64,000 nt of DNA, from contig CM039179.1 of NCBI GenBank assembly GCA_008360975.2, positions 51,814,561 to 51,878,560 of the forward strand, written 5' to 3'. Positions 32,421-45,583 of this stretch are shown here, piece after piece. The translations under genes were made by a program, and so were the position numbers. Under the pieces are notes generated by a model. The model worked only from the letters and a program-made list of their open reading frames with translations, was not told the DNA's origin and did not search any database. The DNA comes from Lichenostomus cassidix. Taxonomy: Eukaryota; Chordata; Aves; Passeriformes; Meliphagidae. How positions within the stretch are numbered: position 1 is the stretch's first letter; each line of letters starts with the position of its first letter.

Positions 32421-35102
32421 TGGAACTATTCACCCTACTAAATTATTCACACCTATATACTTTCTGATCTCCATAGGATTCTTATTTAATCACCAAAATA
32501 AAAGAGATCAATATCAGTCCAGGATAATTTCAAAAGCTACAATGCTCATAAGCCTAATATGACTTTTGAAACCGCTTTCTTTCTGTAAGCAAAGGCAGCA
32601 GAAGTTACTGAGCAGAAAGTTTGTTGATAGATATCTATTTCTAGTCATATATACACAAATATTTATATATGTGCGCAAGAATACACATGCATACATGTAT
32701 ATATATACACAGAGTGAAGAGCTATGAGCTTATATTAAAAAAAAATTTGAAAAGATTATAATTGGAGAAGTAAATCCATTTCATATATGCATTTTTTATA
32801 AGAAGGAGAAAAATGACTGAAACATTAGAACAAATAAAGCTCAATCTGAGCAGACAATTTTGGAGAGCTTGTGGAATTCACAGATCCATTTACCTCAGCA
32901 GAACTATCCTGAGTGTCAAAATATTGATTGTCTAGTCTAAACGAGCTGCTTGGATATTCTTCTAGTAAATGGAGACAGGTACTTCAAGACAGATGACACA
33001 ACTCACATTTTGGAAATTTATATGAATGCCATCCTCACTTCAAACTTTTTTTTTGCAGAACACTGGGATTTTAAAAGCATTGCTTCAAGTCCAAGCTATT
33101 ATCTATGTCATTTAATAGCAAATACTAAACCTGTTAATTGAAGAGCCCAATTCAGAACTCAAATCAAATATTTAATACTACAAACTAGTAGAGTTTGATG
33201 TTAAAAAAAAATATAGGATATTGCAATAAATTCCATTTAAATTGCTACCAGTTGAAAGCCTGATCAACACCAAGTCTAGATACAGAAAAAATAAAATAAA
33301 ATATGATAACGATCAAAGTGGAACAATTTGTGAGTTCTGAAGAACAAAATGAAATAAAAATAAGAGCAGATTCTCCGGAGCACTTAAACTACTTTTGGGA
33401 TGATTAAAACAATTACAGTTTTTTGAGTAGAGTACCATTATTTAAGCATAATTGTGACATGTTATTGCAAAAAGCAGGAGACTTTAACAAAGTTATTCGT
33501 ACATATGTGGTGTTTATGGCTCTGAACAGATGTAGAAATTAAGGGACAAATATGTCTTCCAGCCATAAAAGGATAAAGAAAAATGGCATGGAAAATAATC
33601 TTCTAAATACTATAACAGAGAAGGCAATGAAAGTTCCAAATGACAAGAAAGTAGTCAGGAAAAGACTAAAACTGAGTTATTTGAAAGACCTGGAATATAA
33701 AAACTTAGTTGAGCTACTTCTAATTGCCGGGTAAGAAGGATTGACTGGTGTTATCAGCAGTTCTGCTGTCATGATTAGGAGACCTAGTTGAATATTATCT
33801 AATATTATCTAATTATCTAATCTAGTTGAATATTATTATTTACTTAATTTTCTCTCCTTTGTATCTGTATTTCAGTTTCTTTCCTGCCAGAGTACCAAGG
33901 CAAGGATGGACTGTAGACAACTAAGTTTTCCCTTGACAAGTAAAAAGGAATTAACAAACATGTTGTATGTCTTAAAACTTAGTTTGATTTTCTAGATGTT
34001 GATTGGCCTCTGTGGGCAATAAAACTTGTCACTGATACTTTTTGCCTGGTTTTTTTTTTAGGGTTTTCTTTCACAGACATTTGATTTGTGAAAACTTGAA
34101 TTGTTTTCCTAACTTTCAACCAAAAATTCAGAAAAATTTTCTAACTAAAATCAAGCTATTTCAATACTCCAAAGATACCTAAGTCTGGTTCTTAAGCGCC
34201 TTTCCCAGATGTGAGATACCTAACTTCGCTCTAATAACAAACTGCGGATATTGCAAATACTGAGGCATTCAATACTTAATCAGTTGTATATAATCTCAAA
34301 AAAATGCAGAAATTGATAAAGGTCTATTCCAGTTAAGTTACAGGGTAATTCTGCTTAACTCTGTATGAGAAAAGAAGATCTACTTTTTTATTAAAACGTG
34401 TAAGAGTATCCCATACAAAAATACTCACATGGATTGAATGATTAGTTTTATATTAACACTATGTTAAAAAAAAAAAAAAAAAAAAAGAGATAAAAATGAG
34501 GCCATAAAACACATCCTGGTGAGTACAGTAACAAAAATGTCCTGCAAATAAATTGGGGCACAGCAGGAAGGACTCTGTGCATAAGCAGCAGGCTCCTAAA
34601 ATTGATCATCTGTCTTGCTGATAGTTAATGGAGCTCTCTCAATATAGAAACAATATAGTCAATCATGCTTCGTAGTATAATTAACTACTGACTAAAGTTG
34701 GAATGAGTTGAAAATATTTCATGGGTATGGCAGAAAGACTAGTCGAGTTGATGATCTTCCTAGTTCTGTAATACCAGTGGGAGATGTTGAATGTCTGTAG
34801 TGAGATACTGTGTACCTATACCTGGTACAGTGTTATTTTTACATTGCTATGGAATCTAAAAATGTAACCCAGTCTCTTCATATACTGATTCTACTGGAGT
34901 TTCAAATCATGTATTATGACATAGATGTTTATAAAATCCACATCTGAATTTTGGTTGTGTTACTTAGTCATGATGAGAAAATATAATCTGTCAGGAGTGC
35001 CATTGAAATTACTGATAGTCTACCTCCTGATAATTTAGAGACACAGGTGTCAGTATGTCTGCAGAAAATCAAACAACAGATAATAATAGTGGGCTGTATT
35101 TG
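32421..35102. other. Non-coding background
   Basis: AT-rich. An A-run of about 22 lies at 34,465-34,486, and short ATTATCTAAT tandem units at about 33,790-33,835. The 60-codon Lys-rich frame at 33,552-33,734 is unrecognised and probably chance. Confidence 0.5.
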
Positions 35103-35241
35103 AATCACAGAGCATTCTGAGTTGGACAGGCCCCACAAGGCTCATCAAGTCCAACTCTTCAATGAATGGGCCCCTACAGGGATCAAACCCACAGCCTTGG
35201 CATTATTAGCACCATGCTCTAACAAAGTGAGCTAATCTCAG
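35103..35241 (-). mobile_element. TguSINE1-like SINE (tRNA-Ile head, CR1 tail)
   Basis: On the minus strand the head (35,241 to about 35,170) follows tRNA-Ile(AAT): a degenerate acceptor strand, box A TTAGCTCACTTTG, the anticodon loop CTAATAA with anticodon AAT at 35,205-35,207, and box B GGGTTTGATCCC. The tail (about 35,169 to 35,103) is GAGTTGGACTTGATGAGCC... ending CTCTGTGATTC, a CR1-type 3' end. This head-tail combination is the published passerine-specific TguSINE1 design. It is not a functional tRNA gene: the acceptor stem is broken and the tail is fused. Confidence 0.9.
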
Positions 35242-38167
35242 CATCATGAATAAAGCTAGAGGTAAATTTAAAAATAATCTAAGAAAGAGGATGTCAAGCT
35301 ACTATGATGACATATGCAAAGAAATGGGACTTCATCCTGAAGGCATCGAGTACCCCTGAAAGAAACATCAAGGCCAAAAGGAGTATAAAGTCACTACTTT
35401 CAACAGGCATGTGTAGAAAAGATGTCTCAGTGCTGTTAAGTGGATAAAAGCCAGGATGAAACGGATTGTATAAATTATACCTGTTTTTTTCTAACTAAGC
35501 TGTAGTTGAGTATTAACTGCTTTTGAGTCACCTTTGATAATAACTGTAGTTTTGGAAATTACATAGCAAGTTTTCAGGATCATCTGTTATTTTGCTTGGA
35601 TTAGTTGAACTGTGTTTCCCAAGGATCAGAAGTAAAGGTTAATTATTTTACTTTATTTTTATTTTCAGTAGCATGGGACAATGTCGTGAAGATTCAGAGT
35701 CTTCAAATGGTGGTAGGTTATTATCATTATTTTCATTATATTAAAATAGCACAGGACAGGGACAGCCAATAGACCAGAAAACAAAAGCCTGGATCAGTTT
35801 TCTCAGTTTCAGTGATTAACAGCAGGGGTGATAACACAAATATCAGTTAAAAATATCAAGCTTTAGGAAGAATTAGAAAGGCCAGCTCAGAGGCAATGCT
35901 GGTAATATCCAGGCAAAATGTTAAGCTTTATTCAGGAACCAGTACTGTGAGGACTTTGAGTGCTTTGGATTCCATGGCATTAAGGTCAGACTTACATTCT
36001 TCTGATAGGAAGATAAGAAAGACAGAATTAGAAAATTCTACTGTAGCATGATGCACATACCTTCCTTGTAGTGGCATTAAAATAAAAGTTATGTGTGAAT
36101 CACCAGCAGGGTATTGATTGATTAGCCATGAAAATGTGAGAGTGAAATTTACTGAAGTATATAAATGTAAGAGCTAAGATATTATTTCTTGCTATATATA
36201 TATATAAAATATATTTATTTTGTATTACCAACTAATTACAGATATGCATCACAGCTTTACAATAAGAAGAAAACAACCATGGGAGAAAAACCTTATCAAC
36301 TAGCAGACTGCACTGTGGAAGACTTGAAGAGCCCAAAAGCAAATATAAGCTAAATATGAATAAGATATGATACAGAAGTCTGGTTTTGACATATAAAGAT
36401 TATATAGGATGCAGTCAACTTCGTTTTCAGAACCAAATATCTGAGATGGAATATCTCAAAACACAGGTATCTGAAGATATAACAATATTCCAAAGTGGAA
36501 CAGAGCATTATAGGTTATGTCAACTATACTTTTTTTTTTCTAGAATAATATTATTTCAGCTGTTTAGATTGAGTCCTACAAAATTCCTAATGAAAAGGCA
36601 AATTTAAGCCACTTGAAAATAAAAATTATATATATATATATAAAATTTATAGACACTTAGAGATCCATAAGAGATGGTACAGACCCTGAAAAGGTCACAC
36701 TTCATACATTTCCACTTCATAAAGCATTCTATTTTGTATGACTTAAAAAAAAGAGAGAATTAGACAAAATCTTCCAGTATTCATCACTAAGGTTTGGACT
36801 AAGGTTTAGTTTAGAGACAGTTTATAGACAATGGAAATTTTATAATTGACAAGGAAAAAGTGCTTGATAATTTATGAAAGCTATTTATTCTGGAGACAGT
36901 ATAAGTTTTATTACATAGAGTTAAGCAGAAATAAATATGTTATAGTTTTTTGTCAGTTTCCATGTTTATTAATTCCTCCTGGTGACCTTGAAACACACAT
37001 TCTTCCAAGGACTTCTTGGATTTCTAATGATTCTACCAAATTGAAATTGTAAATAAAAGCCCTCAAAAGTTACCAAAGGACATAAGGAAGGCATAGGTCT
37101 CTGAGAAGATATGTGGGAGAGAATTCCTCACTTTTAAATTCCCTTTGTTTGATATCAAAAAGAAAAGGAGAAAAAAATTATGCATAATTGACATTAATAA
37201 ATGGTGTTTGACTATTTAAGACAATGACCAAATAAAAAATTAAGTTTCTGGCTTAAAAAGTGGGTCTGGAAACTATAATTTTTCAATTATATTATATTAT
37301 AGAAACAAATAGAAACATTGTAATTTTTCACCATATTTATTCATTTTTAAAGTAAAAATTGTAGGTCATGAACTTAAAGGTCAAAATTGGCAAAGTAAAA
37401 AGTTGTTGCTTTTTTATTTTTCTCATAATGACTCGTGTTTCCTGTTCAAATGGCCTTGTGTAGTACTTGCAGAAATCACAGAGGGTTTTTTCACTGACTT
37501 CGCTAAAGAATGTTTGGGCCTTGAATTAGAATAAGAAGTAAAAGTGACTATATTACAGGAAGAGCCATTATATGGGAAAAAAAAAAGAAAAGAAAAGCTT
37601 TTTCTGTCAAGGTAGAGCACAGAAAATTGTAAGAGTTCTTTTAGAAAAATGCAGTTTTAAATTTACTTCTCTTTAATTTTCTTCTGTTCATACAAGCGTA
37701 TTTTATATGCTCTCTAGATCTGCATAGGTGTACTACAAGACTAATTATGTCCTTGTATTAAATACCCTAAAAAAATGATGACCTTAAACATATAAATACC
37801 AATACATATCTTATTATGAATACTGTTTATGTGATAGCTTGCCCTGAAGTGTGGAACTTCAGTCATACAGCTTTCTAGGTCATTTAAATATGCCATTTAG
37901 ACAATAATTATAAGTTCAGTTTACTACCCTTGAGGCAGTGATTTCTTTCAATTCAACACCAGTTCTTTTTTGTGTTTTAAGGTACTGGATTTGCATTAGA
38001 ATTGTTAAAAGGGTTTAGAAAATTATTGAGAAGCATATTAGGGATAGTGATGTTTTTAAAACTTTCTATATAAAAGCCAACAAAAGTATGCAAACCTTTA
38101 GTTTGAGTGACAGTGCAGTAAAAAATGTGGAATAGGAAACAGAAAGTCTCTTTCACAGGGAAAGGAG
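35242..38167. other. Non-coding background
   Basis: AT-rich, with short (AT)n runs at 36.2 and 36.6 kb. No gene seen. Confidence 0.55.
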
Positions 38168-38745
38168 TGTTGTGGTTTAACCCCAACCAGAAATCAAACA
38201 CCACACAGCTATACCCTTATTCTTTGGAGGGATGGAGGAGACAATCAGAAGGATAAAAGTTAGAATACTAGTGGGTTGAGATAAAAACAATGTAATAAAT
38301 AAAGCAAAAGCCACCCACACAAGAAAAGCAAGACAAGGAAATTATTCACTACTTCCCACAGGCAGGCAGATCTTTAAACACCTCCAGGAAAGACAGGATC
38401 CATCAAAAGTAACAGTGACCTGGGAGGACAAACACCCTCACTCCTTCCTCCTTCTTCCCCCAGCTTTACATGCTGAGCATGATGCCATGTGCTGTGGGAT
38501 ACCCCTTGGGTCAGTTAGGGTCAGCTGTTCCTGCCATGTCCCCTCCCAAATAATTGTGAACCCCAGCCTCCTCACTGGTGGTGTGGGATGACAGGCAGAA
38601 AAGGCCTTGAGTCTTTGTAAACACTTCTCAGCAGCAGCTAAAGCATTCCTGAGTTATCAACACTGTTTACAACACGAATTCAAAACATAGCCCCACACCA
38701 GCTACTGTGAAGAAAATTAACTCCATACCAGTCAAAACTAGGACA
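38168..38745 (-). mobile_element. Solo LTR, ERVL-type family A, minus strand
   Basis: Plus-strand ends are TGTTGTGGTTTAACCCC at 38,168 and CAGTCAAAACTAGGACA ending at 38,745, i.e. TG...CA, both matching the family ends. Flanking 5-mers AGGAG and GGGTT do not match, so the target duplication has decayed or the copy is rearranged. Internal blocks are collinear with the 30.6-kb copy. Confidence 0.88.
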
Positions 38746-41700
38746 GGGTTTTCCTAGGGAACTACTTTTTTCATCTTACAGTAAAATGCCACTGGAGCAT
38801 GAACGAGCTACAGAAGCAGCTATGGATTCTTGAATGCACTTAAGTGCAAAACGAGCTCTACATGCTAACAGTGAATTTACATGATTCATTTGAGGTGTTC
38901 AGGTAGTATCTTTTAAAGATTAATATCACAAACAAATTAGATCTACTATAAACAGCTTTCATTGCACAGCAAATCCAGACACAATAGACTTAAAGTCAGA
39001 TGAATTGATTAATTACTGTTGATTTATAACGGCATGAATACAGTGTGCAAAGTGTGTGTTTACAGTACAGAATTTCTGTCAAATGCTGTTTTAAATGTAA
39101 CTGTCTTCTTAATCATAAGCACCTATTTATGGAATTATCATAAGCTTCCTCCAAAATGTAGGACTGGCTGTGCAATCTAGTCACACATCTTGGCAGGAAG
39201 AATGAAAATGGTCTTTGGCCTTCATATTTATTCCTCAAAGTACACCTATGACACCATAATGAATATATCCCTCACCATGCCCTGACTTCAAATGCAAAAA
39301 TAATTAATTTGGAAAAAAAAGTCAATTAAGACAAAGGAAATTCAGACAAAACAGACTGTAGCCTATAGGTGGCAAATCACTGCAACTGTGAAGGAAATGA
39401 GAAAAGAAAAGTGATATACAGCTGTTCAAGACAGGTCATTTTGTAAACAGATAAGGCCAGAACTCAGCATCTTCTCTCTATTGCAACAGATGTTCTACTG
39501 CTAGAAAAAGGAATTTAAGTGTAACAAGCTGTATGCACTCACAGTTGACTAGAAGCAGAGAGTTCTAAGGGTTTGAGTTTTCAGACATAAGCCTCTCATG
39601 ACAGCTGAGACACCATACAATATATGAGATTTCTGTATGACTAACTGTAATGACACAGGACTGGGGAAAATCTGAGACTTTGCAAATTGGCAGCTAGGGG
39701 ACACCCTGTAGCATCTACAGCTCATTAGATGTCTCAGCTTAAGTGACTGATTCACAGTGTGGTATCCAATCATCTCTGTGACAAGAGATGCTGCTTTTCC
39801 TAGGAGAGGATAGTATAAGAGAAGGTCTCTCCACATGGAGTAGAACAGGTTTCTTGACAGGAAAAGAAGAAACTGAATACAGTGTGTGATTATTCACTCT
39901 GTGAAACAACTCTCCCCACCTTATCTTGTGCTAAGAATTTGGAAAGCAATAGGTTTATTTCCCCAGGGTGTTACCAGGGTCTCTGGGGTGTTGTACATTG
40001 GGCTGAGGAAGAGAGAACAGGTACATAGGAACTTCACACAGAGAGACACCAGAACACTGCCATAATCCTTGTCATACGCAAATTATACTATTTACTTCAT
40101 CACTCACAATATTAGTTGAAAGCTCTTCCGTGGTACCTAATGATTCTATGCAACAATATTCTTATTTTTCTGTGGTCAAGAAATTAGTTAAACTAGCCTT
40201 GACAGCTAGCCATTCCACTTGAACATAAAACTAACATGGAAAAGAGTGAGATCATTTTCTTGTTCACATACATGTCTATGAGAATTTTAATTTGAAAGCT
40301 TTTTTTTTTCCCCCCGATTCTAACATAAAATGCAAATAATTCTAAAATATTGTCCATTGAAGCAAGAGTCTGATGTAGAATGGCTGGCAGTAAAATATTA
40401 TTAACATCCATAGAAAAGTGAAACACCCAAACCTTCTCTATTTAATATCATCAATATAATATATTCCTTTGCTTCTTCCTATCCTACTTCAAAATTATTT
40501 TGTTACTTTTTGCCATATTATTTTGTCTGTATTTGAAATGTCTTCATTCTTATTCTGTGCATTTACCTCATTCTCCTTTTGTCACCCATATACAGCTCTT
40601 CAATAGAGAACCAGGGTAATGTCATGCCCATACCATGTTGCTGCCAGCTGGCTCAGTAGGTTCAAAGGCCAGCTTCAAAGGAATTTTGGGAGAATTTTGT
40701 GTTTTGAAGCACTTCCAGATTCTTTCATTGGAACAGAAACACAGTAGGGTACCTCTACTTACAAAGCAGCCAGCTACTGAATATAAAGAGTTGTGTCTGC
40801 AGACACAGTGCACCTCAGACCATTTTTGTATGTATGTAACTGTTGACTTCAGCAGAATTTTTCCTGACTTTGCTAAGTGTCTGTGAAAATATATTCCAGT
40901 CCAGTAAGCTTATGAAGCGCTAAGGAAAGAAACGCAAGTGTCTAATATTCTTACACTTGATTTTTTCTTTATTTTTCTTCATTTTCTCTCTTTCCTCCTT
41001 TGTTATCTTCTCTCCCCTCTCCATGATCACTGTGGTTAAGCAAAATTTTATTTAGGTTTTTTATAATTACCAAGAGCTTCTCCTTCTAATATGAAGTTTT
41101 ATCTGGATTCACTCTGATATTACTGTCACAATAAGGATTAATTAACAACATTTCTTCAGAAAGCCTTGATCTGAGACTGGCATCTTGACCAATCAATCAC
41201 AAAAGATATATTTTAAGGGGAAGTAAGTTCTGAATTTACATTAATTTAGAATGACTGCTTTGATCAATACTCAATTCAGACATTTCACACTGAAATTATA
41301 TAATGGCAAAACAGATTTCAATATTTTTCTCCCAGAGAACTTGCATAGATCTGATTGTACAAAACCAAAAGACCAAATGACTTGAAATGCTCTCTGATCT
41401 CTGCTAATAGCTAGAAGTAGATGTTGAGAAGAGCTTTAGTAATAGCATGGATGAAGCCATTTTTTCCATCACCCATCACTAAGAGATGTTTTTCCAACTC
41501 TCCAGCTCCATTATGCCATCGTACTTAACTGCACTCAAGTTGTATTTTTTATATTAACTTACTAATTACTTCCTAAACCATCTTATACTTCTCAATAACC
41601 AAAACCATCTTGTGACTGTGCATTATGCAAATTAATTATCATTGTGAGAAAGAATTTTTTGTGTTTGTTCACTGTATTGTTTTAATATTTCCTGATTATT

Positions 41701-43317
41701 CTATTTGAATACATGTTCTTTTTGCACTGTCAAAAATAACAGATAGTTGTGCTTTATTCCCCTTTTCCATATAAGCCCATATCTGATAAATATGAATGCA
41801 GTACCTATGACTGCTCTCATCTTTTTTTCAGGTAAATATGTTCTAAAGTAACAAAAATTTGAGTCTTTGATCATTATCTTGAGAAGAAACACAAAAGCCT
41901 TTCCCTCTGTGATGGAAGAACTGTAATATCACTTCTGTGTTCAGGAGCAGATTCTGGTCATAAATATACCTCAATAATCTTTATGATAATACTTATGAAC
42001 CATGCACAACATTGTGTAGAAGAGATTATTGGGGTGTCAAATCAAACTTAAAATAGCATTAAATATAAGAATGGTGTAAGACAGGGTACAGACATGATCG
42101 CTTAGATGAGAAAATATCTTCATTTCATGGTAAATCTGAAAGGTAATATGAACACTTAATTTCAAATATCAGATATTTTTCTCATCTCTAATTTAGTAAA
42201 ATAAGCTTTTTGGGTATTTAATTAGTTTTTGTTTTGGAGACTAAGATCATCCAGCAAATTTCTTTAATACAGAGTCGTTGCTAGTCTTCTGGGCAGTCTG
42301 ATATGACACTACCATTACAGAGGCTCAGTGACTTCATTCCTGCAGTAAAGCATCAATGCTTTACTCCAGGACCATATTTCATATGTCTGGCTTTAGGTAA
42401 ATGTTGTTGTTGGGATTTGGATAGGCAATTTTTTTGTTAGATTTAAAGATTTGTGGTTTTTTTCCTTTAAAAATACAATTATTATGAAATGGGTAATGTA
42501 TAGCTCAACATGCCATTTCTCAGCAAAAATAGGTTTTGAAAAAGAAAACTAAGAAGAACTACTGCATTTTGATGCTATTTTATTCGTGCTGCATTTCTGT
42601 AGTAGTCATAGTGAAAAATAATGTACTAAGTTTTGAAGGAAAATACAGAGAACTAGAGAGCTGTTTTTTCATATATTTATTCCTATGTATTTTTATTCCT
42701 TCTGTAATGAGTTCTGGTTTCAATCATTTAAACTATATAACAACTCTACAAATCTGGACAACACTTCAGAACTGTTTTTCTCTGAATTAATTGATTACAG
42801 GCCCAGAAACCATATCATTAGCCAGGTATGGTTAATTATGGCTCCACATCACCTTTTCAGATACAAATGATGGATGAGTCACCCTAACGCATGTAACTGA
42901 GGACACATGCTCTCTTACAGACCCCTCTCCTGCGGAGCTCTACCAACCATGTGATCTGTTTTAAATACAACAAAGCAGTTCAGGACTCACACTGTGTCTT
43001 GAAGTGCTGTTACAGATTTATTGCTCTTCATCATTTACTTACACAGAGAAAAAATGTCTTCTAGTTATATATCATTCCTTCTCCTTGACCATGTAACTTG
43101 ACATTCAGACTACATTGGCAGATTCGTATATATGTCCATATTAAAAATTGGTGACAGTCAGCTTGGTGGAAGCAAACATACTCTGGCATCAGCTACAACA
43201 GTCATAATTCACAGCTCAGCTGCATTCCAGAAGCTATGAACAGATGATTTTTTAGTACACTTCACCTAAGCCAACCTGTTTCAGTGATTTTACTGTGATG
43301 CACACACACAGATACAC
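38746..43317. other. Non-coding background
   Basis: About 4.6 kb with no supportable gene or recognised repeat. Frames of 61-95 codons show no motifs. Confidence 0.55.
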
Positions 43318-43893
43318 ACAATTGGGTTTCCATGGCAAGATTTTTGCTGGCAGAGGGGCTTCAGGGGTGGCTTCTGTGAGAAGACACCAGAAGGTTCCCC
43401 CACATCAGGCAAAATCAGTTCCAGCTGCCTCCAGGACAGACCTGCTGCTGGTGAGAACTGAGATCAATAATGACCTTGGTAGCACCCAAGTGGCAACACA
43501 TTTAAGAAAATGTAAAAAATGTTGTGCAAGAGCAGCTGGAGAGAAGAGCAAGAATATGCAAGAGAAACAGCCCTGCAGATAAGAAGGTCAGCAAAGAAGG
43601 ACAGGGAGGAGGTGCTCCAGGCACCCGAGCAGAGATTCTCCTGCAGCCTGTGGTGAAGACCATGGCAAAGCAGGCTGTTCACCTGCAGCCCATGGAGTTT
43701 CATGATGGAGCAAATATCTGCCCTACAGCTCATGGATGATTCCACTCTAGAGCAGGTGGGTGTACCTGAAGAAGGCTGTGACACCATGGAGAGCTCAAAC
43801 GGGCTCCTGGAGAGGGGATCATGCGGCAGCAGGTCAGCACTTGTGATCCTTTTTGGAGGCCCATGCTGGATCAGAGAATTCCTAAAGGACCAG
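43318..43893 (+). mobile_element. ERVL-type LTR (family B), sense plus
   Basis: It starts around TTGGGTTTCCATGGCAAGATTTTTGC and contains GGGGTGGCTTCTGTGAGAAG, a promoter-like ACATTTAAGAAAATG (about 43,499), then GAGAAACAGCCCTGCAGA, GGTGAAGACCATGGC, and CTGCAGCCCATGGAG-type repeats. It is the counterpart of the minus-strand fragment at 1.4 kb and resembles a long-U5 avian ERVL LTR family. The frames on both strands (up to 107 codons) derive from this repeat. Confidence 0.72.
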
Positions 43894-45144
43894 TGTAGTA
43901 AAAATTCAACTTCTCTCTGGTCTTACGAAACAATAAAATTAATGGAATCTTGGCATCCAAGTTCAGATTTGGGAAAGACAAAGACTAGGAGAATTACTAA
44001 ATATAATTTTGTTACCTTCTAATGTCTTCTTCTTTTAGGCTCTGTACTTTCTGATGGAACCAACTCACTTTCAGTGTAATATCAATTTAAATTACAAGCT
44101 GAAACCCTAACAATCCACAAGAAATTGTTACCACTGATCTAAAGGAATTTCATTTGAGCTGGGCAGGAAGAGACAAAATGCTCTCACTTTGCTTCTCTAT
44201 GTTTTTGCCAGGGTTTATATACCTAAAAATATTGAATATTGGCTGAACAGCGTGGTTTCATTCCTCAGTAAGTCTCAAATTCAAACACCTTATTAGTTTT
44301 CAAAAACATAGGTTTTTCTCTCAAAAGTGTTTTATTAGTATTCCTCAAAGATGAAAATAGTAAACTAATCAATAAAATTGATTTCCTATAAATTGTCTAT
44401 AGGATTCATTATAGAAATATATTTTTTTCTCAATTGTTTGAAACTTAATTTACTTCAATTTCTTTTTTTTTTCTTGCATTTTACTCCTATTCTTTCTTTT
44501 TCTCTTCCTGCTTCAGAGTTTAATAGAAATCAGAATGAGTTGGATTTGTTTTTCTTTTGTTGTATTTACCGACAAATTTTCTTAAGCTTGTTCTACATAT
44601 TCTGTAAAACTTTAAAATAGCAAAAATACTGTTCCATTGTTGCTTTCTTTTGCTTCTTGTCTTAAACTGAAAAGTTTTGAAATGTCAGTAGTAAATGGTG
44701 GGGGGGAATAGAGTAAAAAGGACAATCAAAAGATGATCAATTTTAGTTTTTAATGATAACCTGTGAAGTTTAAAATATTTTGCATGAAGCGTTTTCATTA
44801 GGGAAAAAATCCTCAAACATATAAACCTGTCCACAGTATATTTGAATATATCATTAACTATGTTAGAGAAAGAGAAATGTATTGAATTTATTAATATCAA
44901 ACATTGATTTGGGAAGGCAAAGCATGAGAAAATGAAATATTTTAATTATAATTCAAATTAATAGTTTGCTTTTGAAGTCTCATTACATTTTCTTTCAATA
45001 TTGCCTGTTCTTATGGTTTCATCACCATGTAAATCCCCTTCCCAGTAGGCTCAGGGAGTGGTAAAGTGCACAGTGTCCATACTTGCTCAAGGCAAATCCA
45101 TCTAATTCAGCATTTAATCTCTGAAGGTGACAATACGCAGATGT
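43894..45144. other. Non-coding background
   Basis: AT-rich, no gene or recognised repeat. Confidence 0.55.
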
Positions 45145-45583
45145 CTGCAGTGGATATTTTGATGCTGAGAAACTGGGTTTGTACCTCCTTGACAAGAAAG
45201 CTAAGGGAGATCTTATTGATGTCTTCATGGCATGGCACAACGGGCACCTTTTCTGTAGGGCACAAAATAAGGGCAATAAGTAGCGAGCACAATTTGGAAC
45301 AAGGAAAATTTGGAAAAAGGAAAATTCCAATCAGATAGAAAGTAAAGGTTTCCTTGTTTCTTCACTGCTTTATAGAGGTTTTTTGTTTGGTTTTCTTTGT
45401 TTGGTTGGGTTTTTCATCATGAGGATGGTTAAACAGCAGGTGTGAGCTTGCCTACAAAGACTGTGACGATGTCTTGGGTTATCTGGTCTAATAGGAATGG
45501 CTTCAAATTGGGGAATTGGACTAGAGGATCTCTAGGGGTCCCTTTTGATGTAAATTATTCCATGATCTATGAATTTATGGTTA
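45145..45583 (+). mobile_element. CR1 LINE 3' part, interrupted by a T/G tract
   Basis: Decayed CR1 blocks on the plus strand: AAGCTAAGGGAGATCTTATTGATGTC (end of ORF2), then TTTCTTCAC, then after an extra ~50 bp CATCATGAGGATGGTTAAACAGCAG, and finally the tail GGACTAGAGGATCTCTAGGGGTCCC...CCATGATCTATGAATT. In intact CR1 the 'ttcttcac' and 'catgaggatgg' blocks are contiguous, so the T/G tract is an insertion. Confidence 0.7.
45374..45414 (+). repeat. T/G (keto) tract inserted in CR1
   Basis: GGTTTTTTGTTTGG and GGTTGGGTTTTT units interrupt a conserved CR1 block. Confidence 0.7.

Noticed and set aside
35170..35241. Possible tRNA-Ile gene
   Set aside because: The acceptor stem does not pair, the arms are mutated and the 3' side runs into a CR1 tail; it is a SINE head.
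38746..43317. Host exon candidates among 61-95-codon frames
   Set aside because: No splice-site support, no recognisable domain and chance-level length for AT-rich DNA.
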